From NCBI GenBank assembly GCA_002718285.1, contig PBAR01000032.1, positions 1 through 29,680 of the forward strand: 29,680 nt of DNA, given 5' to 3'. The position numbers were made by a program, and so were the translations under genes. The stretch's first letter is position 1, and each line of letters starts with the position of its first letter. Source of the stretch: Fidelibacterota bacterium. Its GTDB lineage: Bacteria > Marinisomatota > Marinisomatia > Marinisomatales > UBA1611. The notes beneath the pieces were generated by a model. The model ran no database searches. It was given only the letters and a program-made list of their open reading frames with translations, and was not told the DNA's origin. Shown piece by piece: positions 8,021 through 16,615 of this stretch.

Positions 8021-9361
8021 TTAATTATTTGAATCTATTCCTACCCAAATAAATCCATCCTGTTCTTTAGTTTTATAGACATCAACAGGTATTCGTTCCA
8101 TTTTTGAAATTTCCTGCGCTTCAGCATTTAAACCCATTTTTCCTAACATTTTTTGAAAATTACTTATTTTCATCCATTCACGAACTTCTCCAGTTTTATA
8201 ACAAAATGAACTTTTATGCCATCGGCATGCGATGGTCTCATTTTTTATATCAATATCACTGCCTTGTAGACTAAGATATGCGTGTGGGCATTTATCATTT
8301 AATGCAAAAAAGTTTTCTTCAACTTTTACTATAAGAATATCTTCTCTTTTAATTTTAAAAACCTGCTGAGGGTCATCAACGAAAGATTCTACCTCAGAAC
8401 ATTTATTCCAGATAAAATCATCTTCAATAATTTCTTTTTCTCTTTCTTCTTTTGAAGAAAAATTTATATCTTCTATTTCATAAAGTGTTACGCGACCTTC
8501 AATGCCAGGAAGATTGGTACGCATGAAATCTTTTATCAGCAACGAGTCTTTAATCTCATCATGCGTTTCCTGCGAAATAAGTACCCTGGATTGAAATTGC
8601 TTATTCGCCGATTCGACACGACTTGCAAAATTCATTGCATCACCAATTGCTGTAAGTCGTTTTGATTTACCCGCTCCAATATCTCCTACGACTGCCTCAC
8701 CCCAATGGATACCTACACCAATATCAAAATCCTGACCGTACATCGTTTTGAGGTACGGCTTCATATCATCCATTTCAGCAGTCATGTCAAGTGCAGCATT
8801 TACGGCATATTGAGCTGGGCTTTCTTCATCATGTAAACCAAATATTGCAACCATACCATCACCGATATAATTATCTACCGTACCATGATTGTTTTCTACA
8901 GCATTAACCATCCTATTAAAATACCTATTCAGAATAAATACTACATCATATGGAGTTAATTTTTCAGAAAAAGGGGTAAATCCTCTTATGTCACTGAATA
9001 GGATTGCAATTTTTTTTGTTTCACCTAATCTTCCAGAAACGCTTCTCTCAGAAACAGATTCTATATCTTCCTTATTTAGTACGAGTCTCCTAACCGTAAC
9101 ATCACCCGATATAGTAGTTTGACAAGCCAATCTAAATTCATCAGTTGTATGAGCTTTTTCTTTAAGTGCTATTTCTTTTTCAGTCTCTGTTGAGCAGTTT
9201 TCAATACCTTCCAAAATAAGTAGTCTACATGTAGTGCACTTTCCTTCCCCACCGCATGCATTTACATGCGGTATTCCATTTCTAGACGCAGTTTCTAGAA
9301 TTGTTTCTCCTGACTCTACTTCAAATACCTTATTATCTGGAAGAAAATCTATTTTGGGCAT
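8021..9361 (-). CDS. Ferredoxin - class III adenylyl cyclase - Rieske fusion protein
   Basis: 446 aa, soluble, three domains. Residues 1-95 are a plant/adrenodoxin-type [2Fe-2S] ferredoxin with C36, C42, C45 and C80. Residues 112-300 are a class III nucleotide cyclase: metal Asp124 in LFSDIRGFT and Asp168 in YIGDG, and transition-state Asn244 and Arg248 in GDAMNFASR. The usual base-selecting Lys before the YIGD motif is Asn164 here (VDNYIGD), so substrate choice is uncertain. After a charged linker (300-315), residues 316-446 are a Rieske domain with C358-P-H360 and C379-RW-H382. Ferredoxin-cyclase proteins are known; I do not recall a Rieske domain added at the C-terminus. The likely role is coupling cellular redox or oxygen state to cyclic-nucleotide output. 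It sits 11 bp from its Rieske paralogue and 7 bp from the VOC gene. Confidence 0.9.
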   Translation of the reverse strand: MPKIDFLPDNKVFEVESGETILETASRNGIPHVNACGGEGKCTTCRLLILEGIENCSTETEKEIALKEKAHTTDEFRLACQTTISGDVTVRRLVLNKEDIESVSERSVSGRLGETKKIAILFSDIRGFTPFSEKLTPYDVVFILNRYFNRMVNAVENNHGTVDNYIGDGMVAIFGLHDEESPAQYAVNAALDMTAEMDDMKPYLKTMYGQDFDIGVGIHWGEAVVGDIGAGKSKRLTAIGDAMNFASRVESANKQFQSRVLISQETHDEIKDSLLIKDFMRTNLPGIEGRVTLYEIEDINFSSKEEREKEIIEDDFIWNKCSEVESFVDDPQQVFKIKREDILIVKVEENFFALNDKCPHAYLSLQGSDIDIKNETIACRWHKSSFCYKTGEVREWMKISNFQKMLGKMGLNAEAQEISKMERIPVDVYKTKEQDGFIWVGIDSNN

Positions 9362-9368
9362 AATTTAT

Positions 9369-9785
9369 TTATTTCCTAAAAATGTCATCATCATTACGAA
9401 ATGTTTTGAATTCAAGCATATTATCACTTGGATCTTTAATAAAAAATGTTGCTTGTTCCCCTTTATGATTATTAAATCTTATCCTTGGTTCTATAAAAAA
9501 ATCAACACCATTATCCTTAATCTTTTGACATAAATCTTCCCAAGATTCCCATGGTAGAATAACGCCAAAATGTCTTGACGGTATCAAATAACCATCTACT
9601 GGATTTTTTTTTGAATTTAAGCAATCATCAGGGGATAAATGTGCTACAATCTGATGTCCATAGAAATCAAAATCAATCCAATACTCTGATTCTCTTCCTA
9701 ATTTACAGTCTAAGATTTTTGTATAAAATTGCCTTGATAATTCAAGATCTTTTACAGGGAAAGCCAGGTGAAACCTTGGATTCAA
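9369..9785 (-). CDS. VOC-superfamily (glyoxalase/dioxygenase) protein
   Basis: 138 aa, a two-module vicinal-oxygen-chelate protein. It has FHLAFPVKDLELSRQFY at the start, HFGVIL at the second half, and FFIKDPSDNMLEFKT near the end. The expected metal-site residues are His6, His72 and Glu125, so it may bind Fe or another divalent metal and act as a dioxygenase, lyase or resistance protein; the substrate cannot be read. It lies 37 bp downstream of the aminotransferase and 7 bp upstream of the fusion gene, so it is part of the same operon. No signal peptide. Confidence 0.87.
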   Translation of the reverse strand: MNPRFHLAFPVKDLELSRQFYTKILDCKLGRESEYWIDFDFYGHQIVAHLSPDDCLNSKKNPVDGYLIPSRHFGVILPWESWEDLCQKIKDNGVDFFIEPRIRFNNHKGEQATFFIKDPSDNMLEFKTFRNDDDIFRK

Positions 9786-9822
9786 ATTTTTTATAGATTT
9801 TTTTATGACTATTTCTTTCTAA

Positions 9823-10932
9823 TTAAAGTTCTTCTAAAAATTTAGTAATCCTATTGAGCGCATTCTTCACATATTCCTCTGGTGTCCCATAACCAATACG
9901 TACAAAGCCCTCTAATCTGTGCCATTTCCCAGCAGTAAGCAATACGCTATGATTATCTCGTAACTTGTAAACAAAATCTTCAGAATGCATATCAATGTTA
10001 AGACGTGCAAAAGCTATTGCTGCAGCCTGAGGCCTTGTCAGAGTAAGCTCTGGTACATTTTTTTCCCAATCACAGAGTAAATCAAGATTATGAATAAGAT
10101 GTGATTTTGTACGATTTAATATTTTCATCCTGCGATCATAGGTCATTATTCTTGATGCAATCCAATCGCTTAGATATGCAACATTAATCACGGTATAATC
10201 ATGGAAAGACCAAGCTCTATTAATATATTCTTCGGAGCCTATACTCCAACCTAATCTTAGACCAGGGAGACTATAGGCTTTGGAAAGACCCGCATTTACC
10301 ACTGTCTTATCTGTAGCACCAGCTAAGGTCCTGCACTCAACACCATTCAATTCCGCACCACGGTAAACTTCATCTGAAAGTAACCAACAATTAATATCCT
10401 TACTTAGTTTTATAACACCATCCATCACTTCATCTGACATAATTGTTCCTGTTGGATTATTTGGATTACATACTGCAATCATTTTTGTATTTTTGGTAAT
10501 CATTGCCTTAAGCTCATCCAAATCCCATTGCCAACCCAATTCCTGTCTAATAGGTAATTCTTTAACCGTAATGCCAAAACTTCTGGCCAATCCATAGATC
10601 TGTGGATAATTAGGTACCATATAGATTAATTCATCTCCTGGCTCTAGCTGTGTCATTACTGATAGAAAATTTGCTTCAGCAGATCCTGAAGTAATCAGTA
10701 CATTACGAATGGAAAAAGATTGACCGTACATTTCAGCAATTCTTTCTCTTAACATGGGAGAACCATTTGTATATCCATAATACTGTTCCATATTCAGTAT
10801 TTCCTGTTGTTCTTCCTTGGTTAATATCTCTGAAAGTGATAGCGGATGTACACCACTCTCTGACAGGTTATAATCTACTTCATTTTCATAAAGAGACTGA
10901 TTCCTTTCCAGTTCAAATATTTCAAATATCAT
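9823..10932 (-). CDS. PLP-dependent class I/II aminotransferase
   Basis: 369 aa, fold type I aminotransferase. Seen: the YYGYTNGSPMLRERIA entry motif (51-66), GSAEAN, VPNYPQIYGLA, the cofactor-binding CNPNNPTG (155-162), LLSDEVYRG (184-192) and Schiff-base Lys218 in NAGLSKAYSLPGLRLGW. The N-terminus (FELER...YNLSESGVHPLSLSEIL) resembles a capreomycidine-synthase-like branch of the family, so the reaction could be beta-elimination/replacement or cyclisation rather than a plain transamination. The start overlaps the ornithine-cyclodeaminase-like gene by 4 bp (ATGA), so translation is coupled. It likely works with the two enzymes upstream on the same amino acid or imine; the substrate is unknown. 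Confidence 0.9.
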   Translation of the reverse strand: MIFEIFELERNQSLYENEVDYNLSESGVHPLSLSEILTKEEQQEILNMEQYYGYTNGSPMLRERIAEMYGQSFSIRNVLITSGSAEANFLSVMTQLEPGDELIYMVPNYPQIYGLARSFGITVKELPIRQELGWQWDLDELKAMITKNTKMIAVCNPNNPTGTIMSDEVMDGVIKLSKDINCWLLSDEVYRGAELNGVECRTLAGATDKTVVNAGLSKAYSLPGLRLGWSIGSEEYINRAWSFHDYTVINVAYLSDWIASRIMTYDRRMKILNRTKSHLIHNLDLLCDWEKNVPELTLTRPQAAAIAFARLNIDMHSEDFVYKLRDNHSVLLTAGKWHRLEGFVRIGYGTPEEYVKNALNRITKFLEEL

Positions 10933-11882
10933 ACCTTTTTCTCCTTATATGCATTATATACTGCCACTGCAATTTGTATATCCTGTACTGCAACACCTGT
11001 TAGATCTGCCACTGTAATCTGTTCTTTTGATAATCTTCCTTTTTTAGAGCCATTTAATATGTTACCTAACTCAAGAATTTTCTTTTCTTTAATTGCTCCC
11101 GAAGTCAACCCATGAAAAATTTCACCCCGCTCTCTACACTGTGAAATACTATCTGCGATAACTATATCGGAAATATTTAAAATATCTGCATCAAGTTCCT
11201 GCTTTGTAATAGTATCAGAACCCATTGCTGTAATATGGGTACCTGGAAGAATATCTTTTGCAAAGATTAATGGTTCTAACGAAGCTGTCGCTGTTATTAT
11301 TAGATTACATTTCTTTGGAATATCGTGTGCAGAAAAGCTTAGATCCACTTCAAAGCCATCTTCCACCATATCCATTTGGTATTTTTGCATTTTATCCTTA
11401 TTTCTACCCCAAACCATTATGCTCCGACAAGGTGTAATATTTTTCAGGTATTGCACCTGCATGCGAGCCTGCAGACCTGTTCCAAGCACACCAATACAAC
11501 TTACATCATTGGAAAATAGCTCTGCACAAATTGCCCCAGCAACAGCAGTACGAACATCAGTAAGATAAGCTTCATCAAGTAAAATTGCTTCGCATTGTCC
11601 AGTCTCTTGTTTGTAAAGGAGCATCATACCCTGGCCATTTGCAATTCCAAATCGCTCATTATTTGAAAAACCCGATGCAATCTTTATAACATAGAATTTT
11701 TCTTTTTTTATATATCCGTATTTGATATGAACTTCTCCAGATGGCTCATTAAAATTAAGTTCACCAACTGGAGGAACAACTGCATTCCCTTCAGAATAAG
11801 CAATAAATCCTTTTTTTATAAGCGGTAACAGATCCAGTTCTCTGACCAACGATTTAATTTCTTCTAAGTGCAGAATTTTCAT
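10929..11882 (-). CDS. Ornithine cyclodeaminase / mu-crystallin family protein
   Basis: 317 aa, the usual family length. The NAD(P)-binding Rossmann motif VLGTGLQARMQVQYL is followed by MVWGRNKDKM; upstream lie IKYGY (substrate-contact Lys), GQGMMLLYKQETG and LLDEAYLTDVRTAVAGAICA, and later ITAMGSDT and a short ELDADIL. Family members act as ornithine cyclodeaminase, alanine dehydrogenase, ketimine reductase or iminosuccinate reductase (BhcD), so the reaction cannot be fixed. Four-bp overlaps join it to the dehydratase-like gene before it and to the aminotransferase after it, a strong sign that the three act as one pathway. No signal for export. Confidence 0.92.
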   Translation of the reverse strand: MKILHLEEIKSLVRELDLLPLIKKGFIAYSEGNAVVPPVGELNFNEPSGEVHIKYGYIKKEKFYVIKIASGFSNNERFGIANGQGMMLLYKQETGQCEAILLDEAYLTDVRTAVAGAICAELFSNDVSCIGVLGTGLQARMQVQYLKNITPCRSIMVWGRNKDKMQKYQMDMVEDGFEVDLSFSAHDIPKKCNLIITATASLEPLIFAKDILPGTHITAMGSDTITKQELDADILNISDIVIADSISQCRERGEIFHGLTSGAIKEKKILELGNILNGSKKGRLSKEQITVADLTGVAVQDIQIAVAVYNAYKEKKV

Positions 11883-12835
11883 ATTACTCCTTTTAATTTT
11901 TCTAAGCTAATGTTACCACCACATATTACGATACCTACTCTTTTTCCTATTAAATCATCTTTCTTTTTTACCATGGATGCTATCGCAACCCCAGCTGAAC
12001 CTTCCAAAAGTTGATGCTCGTGCTGCATGTACAAAACCATTGCTTTTCTTATTTCCTGTTCAGTAACAATTACTGTCTCATCAATATTCTGACTACATAA
12101 TGGAAAGGTAATTGAATCTTTTTCTACTCCACCCGCGGTTCCATCTGATATTGTAGGTTTTGATTCTAAGTCTAAAATCTTTCCTGCTTTCATAGAATGA
12201 ACCATGATTGCAGAATTTTCAGGAGAACAACCAATAACATAAAGGTTCGGCCAAATACTTTTAAGATAACTTGATATACCGCTAATGAGTCCACCTCCAC
12301 CTACTGAAACAATCAAAACATCCAGTCTATTACTTTGATTTTCTATTTCAACTCCTATTGTACCTTGTCCTGCAACTACAAAAGGATCATTATATGGAGA
12401 GATATATGCTTGGCTTGTTTTATCAGATATATCTCTTGCTTTTGATTCACATTGAATACAGTCATCTCCGAAATATTCAATTTTTGCTCCAAATAATTCC
12501 ATTTTCTCTAATTTAGACTGCGATGTATCATGTGGTACATAAATCGTTGATTGGATACCTAACTTTCCTGAACCATAGGCCACTGCAGCACCATGATTTC
12601 CTGTAGAAGCCGAGATCACACCATTTGCACGTTGATCAGATGACAAGGAAAGGAGTTTATTTAGAGCTCCACGTACTTTAAATGAGCCAGTTATTTGCAA
12701 ATTTTCGAGTTTAAACCAAACACTAGCATGAATTAATTCTGAAAAAAAAATAGACTTGTTGAAAGGAGTTTTTCGAACATAGGAGCGAATTCTCTTTTCA
12801 GACTTTATTGAATCATGAATACCTGGAGTCTTCAT
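11879..12835 (-). CDS. Threonine/serine dehydratase-like PLP enzyme
   Basis: 318 aa from the ATG at 12833-12835. A GTG three codons earlier (12844) is possible; the ATG is preceded by GGAG, though only 3 nt away. Fold type II PLP enzyme: substrate/PLP motif TGSFKVRGALNKL with Schiff-base Lys53, STGNHGAAVAYG, the PLP-phosphate loop SVGGGGLISG, and a late VICGGNISLEKL. There is no C-terminal ACT regulatory domain, so it is of the catabolic, serine-racemase or beta-hydroxyaspartate-dehydratase-like kind rather than biosynthetic IlvA. Relatives also include EutB of ectoine breakdown, which is likewise paired with an ornithine-cyclodeaminase-like EutC. Here the same pairing occurs with DUF1611 and an aminotransferase. 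It overlaps the cyclodeaminase-like gene by 4 bp. Confidence 0.9.
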   Translation of the reverse strand: MKTPGIHDSIKSEKRIRSYVRKTPFNKSIFFSELIHASVWFKLENLQITGSFKVRGALNKLLSLSSDQRANGVISASTGNHGAAVAYGSGKLGIQSTIYVPHDTSQSKLEKMELFGAKIEYFGDDCIQCESKARDISDKTSQAYISPYNDPFVVAGQGTIGVEIENQSNRLDVLIVSVGGGGLISGISSYLKSIWPNLYVIGCSPENSAIMVHSMKAGKILDLESKPTISDGTAGGVEKDSITFPLCSQNIDETVIVTEQEIRKAMVLYMQHEHQLLEGSAGVAIASMVKKKDDLIGKRVGIVICGGNISLEKLKGVI

Positions 12836-12904
12836 TTTCTCCACTTATACATATTATGAATTAAATTGATAAAAATACATTTAACAATAATGTTATTAAA
12901 ATAA

Positions 12905-13876
12905 TTATAATAATAACAATTCTTTTTCAATTGCATCTATTAATTGTCCATCACCAAAACGGATAAGATCTGTTGTAGGTAAATTATACTTTGATTCAAT
13001 TTCTCTGATTTTTTCTATTGCTAAATTTTCAGGCATTTTCAGAGTCAGTAAGTTTATACCCAAGAATTTTGAAGATTTAAAATTACGCATTAATAAAAGA
13101 TGTAAATCCATAACATCTCCTATATTTGCTACCTTATAATCAGAAGCATCAAAATCTCGACCAGGTTCATCAGTGATAATCATATAATCAGGCATTGCAC
13201 CATGCATTAAGCCCAGTGTTACGCCAGAATAATACATATTTGTTAATGATCCCTGTCCTTCTACCACTACTAAATCAACCTTATTTTCAATTGAGTCAAT
13301 AGCATTTTCTATTTCCCCTGCCATAAAGTCTGATATAACAGCATCAACAGGAACGCCCCATCCATTTAACATTATTCCAGTTTGCCCAGTACCAACAAAC
13401 TCAACATTTTTTCCTCTTTTTTTCAAGCGATCTGTTATTTCCCATGCAGTTGTCATTTTCCCTGTATCACAATCTGTCCCTACAACCAGCAATACTTTAG
13501 TTTTACGTTTTTTCCAATTACCTTTTGAAAAATGAGGAGGATCTGGAGGACAGCGAAAATCATTTATAGTAATTGAATTCTTTTTTGCCAGTCTTGAAAG
13601 TTCTGGATCATCATTTAAAAACTGATGCATTCCATTGTAAATATCACAACCAAATTTTATAGCATCAATAATTTCGTTTCGATATTCATCATTGATCCTT
13701 CCTCCAAGTGGCGCACTGCCAATTACTAAAATATCAGGAGCATAATCAACGGCTTCCAAAAAAGTTGATACAATAGGTATTTCTCCGCCAAAACCGAGTA
13801 CATTTTTCGCAATCTTTCCAGAATGTTTTGGATCAATTATACTACATACCTCATCTGATCGATATCGAATAAACAT
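12905..13876 (-). CDS. DUF1611 (DgcN-like) P-loop protein; true start probably upstream
   Basis: 323 aa from the first ATG. C-terminal half: a P-loop-like VVGTDCDTGKMTTAWEITDRL (about residues 130-150), then FVGTGQTGIMLNGWGV, DFMAGEIE, VVEGQGSLTNMYYSGVTLGLMHG and DEPGRDFD. These mark DUF1611, now linked to N-acyl/D-glutamate handling with a dipeptide epimerase partner (DgcN/DgcA); no epimerase is visible here. The N-terminal domain has GGEIPIV and IGSAPLGGRI. Family members start earlier. In this window the frame upstream of the ATG is open and reads ILCPGALDYLLNKTGN, which fits the family pattern, with AAAGGAG at 13939-13945. No ATG, GTG or TTG exists there, so a rare start (ATC at 13931-13933 or ATT at 13922-13924) or a base error is possible. 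First gene of the operon, 69 bp from the dehydratase-like ATG. Confidence 0.88.
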   Translation of the reverse strand: MFIRYRSDEVCSIIDPKHSGKIAKNVLGFGGEIPIVSTFLEAVDYAPDILVIGSAPLGGRINDEYRNEIIDAIKFGCDIYNGMHQFLNDDPELSRLAKKNSITINDFRCPPDPPHFSKGNWKKRKTKVLLVVGTDCDTGKMTTAWEITDRLKKRGKNVEFVGTGQTGIMLNGWGVPVDAVISDFMAGEIENAIDSIENKVDLVVVEGQGSLTNMYYSGVTLGLMHGAMPDYMIITDEPGRDFDASDYKVANIGDVMDLHLLLMRNFKSSKFLGINLLTLKMPENLAIEKIREIESKYNLPTTDLIRFGDGQLIDAIEKELLLL

Positions 13877-14040
13877 ATTTCCTGTCTTATTAAGTAAATA
13901 ATCAAGAGCACCTGGACATAAAATCGTATAGATAAAAACTCCTTTATCATTAAACGCTAATTTTTATATCATTGTAAATATATTTTTACATGAATAAATC
14001 AATCAGGTTATATCTTTTACTATTGTGTTAATTATAGTTA

Positions 14041-14070
14041 CAAAAATAGCCACATTAAAATAGTGGCTAT
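14041..14070 (-). terminator. Intrinsic terminator after tRNA-Val
   Basis: On the minus strand ATAGCCAC, a 9-nt loop, then GTGGCTAT form a perfect 8-bp stem followed by TTTTTG. It lies about 25 nt past the tRNA 3' end and should end the lon/tRNA transcript before the DUF1611 operon. Confidence 0.8.
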
Positions 14071-14093
14071 TAGGTTTAACAAAAATTAAAAAC

Positions 14094-14170
14094 TGGTGGG
14101 CGATGAGAGATTCGAACTCCCGACACCTGCGGTGTAAACGCAGTGCTCTAACCAACTGAGCTAATCGCCC
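14094..14170 (-). tRNA. tRNA-Val (anticodon UAC)
   Basis: The minus strand gives a full cloverleaf of 77 nt with encoded CCA. The acceptor stem GGGCGAT pairs with ATCGCCC, discriminator A. The D-loop reads AGCTCAGTTGGTTAGAGC, the anticodon stem CTGCG/CGCAG with loop TTTACAC (UAC), and the T-arm carries TTCGAAT. It sits 24 bp after the lon stop and is probably co-transcribed with lon, ending at the hairpin at 14041-14070. Confidence 0.97.
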
Positions 14171-14194
14171 TTTCAATATATCTGTAAACTTACA

Positions 14195-16615
14195 TTATTT
14201 TTTAATTTTACCCGAAATAGGTTTTGATTTTTTTCTTCCATTCAATATTCCGGGAATAGCAACTTTTAATACATCATGTATTTCTTTGGCAAAATGGAAT
14301 GTTAAATCTTTTGAAACATTTTCGGGAACATCTTCAAGATCTTTCCGGTTTAATTCTGGTAAAATTACTTCCTTAATTCCTGATCGATGAGCTGCAGTAA
14401 CTTTTTCTTTTACTCCTCCGATAGGAAGTACATTTCCTCTTAATGTTATTTCACCAGTCATAGCAACTTTTTCTTTCACAGCTTTACCAGAAAGCAATGA
14501 AACTAAAGATGTGACCATACTTACACCGGCAGATGGACCATCTTTAGGAATCGCACCTGCAGGCACATGGACATGAATATCTGAAGTTTCATTAAAACCA
14601 GAATCAATATAAAAATCATCAGCATGAGACCTTACATAGGTAAGACCAGCAGTAGCTGATTCTTTCATCACATCGCCTAACTGTCCCGTGAGAGTTAATT
14701 TACCTTTCCCTTTCATCAAAGTGGATTCTACAAAAAGAATATCGCCACCTGCGGCCGTCCATGCCAAGCCAGTAACAACACCTGGTTTAGTTACTCTCTC
14801 AGCCAATTCAGAGTGAAATCTGGGAGCTCCAAGATAATTACTAATTTTTGTTTTAGTAATGGCAATTTTTTTTGTTTTATTCTCAACCTGTTTTCTAGCA
14901 ACCTTTCGCAATACATTGGCAATTTGCCTTTCAAGGTTTCGAACACCTGCTTCCCTTGTGTAAGAACTGATTAATTCCTTTATAGAACCCAAATCAAATG
15001 TTACCTCATTTTTTGTCAATCCATTTTCTTCAATTTGCTTTGGAATTAAATGACGTTTAGCAATTTGCGTTTTCTCATTTTCAATATAACCAGAGAAATC
15101 TAATATTTCCATTCTATCACGCAATGCTATAGGTATTGCATCCTGATAATTTGCAGTTGAAATGAACATAACATTACTAAGATCAAAGTCAACCTCCAAA
15201 TAGTGATCGCTAAAAGAATGGTTCTGCTCTGGATCAAGCACTTCAAGTAAAGCAGAAGATGGATCACCTCGAAAATCAGATCCAAGCTTGTCAATTTCAT
15301 CCAACATAAAAACAGGATTATTTTTTCCAGCCTTTTTAATACTCTGGATCATTCTTCCAGGCAATGCTCCAATATAAGTACGTCTGTGACCTCTTATTTC
15401 TGCTTCATCTCGAATACCTCCAAGAGACAATCTCACAAATTCACGCCCCATAGCACGCGCAATAGATTTTCCTAGGGAAGTTTTACCAACACCTGGCGGC
15501 CCACCAAAACATAATATGGGGCCACGTACAGAGCCATTTGGATCTTTTTTCTGCTTCAGATTTCTCACTGCGAGATACTCAATAATACGTTCTTTCACTT
15601 TTTCCAAGCCATAATGATCTTCATCCATTATTTCTAATGCTTCTTTTAGATCGATTCTATCATCAGTCGAATCACTCCAAGGGAGGTCAGCCAACCATTC
15701 AATATAGGTTCGAGAGACATTATACTCTGGAGATTGGGTCGGAATTCGAGATAAACGATCTAGCTCTTTCAAAGCTACTTTTTCTGCATCTTCTGACATC
15801 TTTGCAGCTTTGATTTTATCTTCTAACTCTTTGAGTTCAACACTCCCTTCATCCTCACCCAACTCTTTTTTAATTGTTTTCATTTGTTCCCGCAGGTAAT
15901 ACTCTCTTTGAGTTTTAGCAATTTCATCATGAACCTCTGATTGGATTTCTTCACCCAATTTAATTCGCTGCATTTCACGAGAAATCAAGTTAAGTGCTTT
16001 TTCTATACGTTTTTTGATATTTAATTCTTCAAGTATTTCTTGTTTTTCAGGATTTGGAACTGTCATTAAAGAAACTGCACGATCTGTCAATCGATTGGGT
16101 TTTTGAATATTGGTTAACATCCCTGTATGCTCTTCATTTAAATTAGGTGCCACATTCATAAGCTCTGAAAAGGACTGACGAAGATTTTTTGAAAGTGCTT
16201 CTAATTCTAATTTATTACCAGACGACTCTTCTTCCAAAGTTTGTATTGCAGCCTTGTAATAAGGATCTATAGTAGTAAAATCCAATATTTTGACTCTTGA
16301 AAGACCTTGGACTATTGCGGACTTACTATTATCAGGCATATCAAAAACCTTCAATACATTTGCTAGAGTACCATAGGAGTAGAGATCCTTAGGCTCCGGA
16401 TCTTCAATAGAACCGTCTTCTTGTGCAACTACAACAATATATTTCTTTTTTGAATCCAATTCATTGATAAGTCTAAGTGAGCGTTCACGCCCAATGTAAA
16501 TAGGTATGACCTGCTGTGGGAAAAGAACTGTATTCCTCAGCGGCATAACTGGATAATGATCCATATCTTCAATGGAAAAATTTTCAATTTCTTTTTCTGT
16601 CATTTTATCAGTCAT
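14195..16615 (-). CDS. lon: ATP-dependent protease Lon (LonA)
   Basis: 806 aa, the usual length of bacterial LonA. It degrades damaged and some regulatory proteins in the cytoplasm as a hexamer. Domains: N-terminal substrate-binding domain (PVMPLRNTVLFP at about 22-33), a coiled-coil linker (200-290, QREYYLREQMKTIKKELG), the AAA+ module with Walker A GGPPGVGKT (371-379), Walker B VFMLDEID (435-442) and sensor FISTAN (484-489), then the protease domain with catalytic Ser695 (KDGPSAG) and Lys738 (GGVKEK). All key residues are intact. The start has GAGGA 7-8 nt upstream. It stands after a 426-bp gap with no gene, so it likely has its own promoter; a TATAGT box can be seen about 45 nt upstream of the start but no convincing -35. 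Confidence 0.98.
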   Translation of the reverse strand: MTDKMTEKEIENFSIEDMDHYPVMPLRNTVLFPQQVIPIYIGRERSLRLINELDSKKKYIVVVAQEDGSIEDPEPKDLYSYGTLANVLKVFDMPDNSKSAIVQGLSRVKILDFTTIDPYYKAAIQTLEEESSGNKLELEALSKNLRQSFSELMNVAPNLNEEHTGMLTNIQKPNRLTDRAVSLMTVPNPEKQEILEELNIKKRIEKALNLISREMQRIKLGEEIQSEVHDEIAKTQREYYLREQMKTIKKELGEDEGSVELKELEDKIKAAKMSEDAEKVALKELDRLSRIPTQSPEYNVSRTYIEWLADLPWSDSTDDRIDLKEALEIMDEDHYGLEKVKERIIEYLAVRNLKQKKDPNGSVRGPILCFGGPPGVGKTSLGKSIARAMGREFVRLSLGGIRDEAEIRGHRRTYIGALPGRMIQSIKKAGKNNPVFMLDEIDKLGSDFRGDPSSALLEVLDPEQNHSFSDHYLEVDFDLSNVMFISTANYQDAIPIALRDRMEILDFSGYIENEKTQIAKRHLIPKQIEENGLTKNEVTFDLGSIKELISSYTREAGVRNLERQIANVLRKVARKQVENKTKKIAITKTKISNYLGAPRFHSELAERVTKPGVVTGLAWTAAGGDILFVESTLMKGKGKLTLTGQLGDVMKESATAGLTYVRSHADDFYIDSGFNETSDIHVHVPAGAIPKDGPSAGVSMVTSLVSLLSGKAVKEKVAMTGEITLRGNVLPIGGVKEKVTAAHRSGIKEVILPELNRKDLEDVPENVSKDLTFHFAKEIHDVLKVAIPGILNGRKKSKPISGKIKK

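Noticed and set aside
6555..12835. Beta-hydroxyaspartate cycle assignment
   Set aside because: The aldolase here is the LtaE type, not the D-threonine-aldolase-like BhcC, and the aminotransferase is class I/II with a capreomycidine-synthase-like start, unlike BhcA.
10929..13876. Ectoine-degradation (eutB/eutC) assignment
   Set aside because: The dehydratase-like and cyclodeaminase-like pair fits, but no doeA/eutD/eutE-type hydrolase or ectoine transporter is present, and DUF1611 is not part of that pathway.
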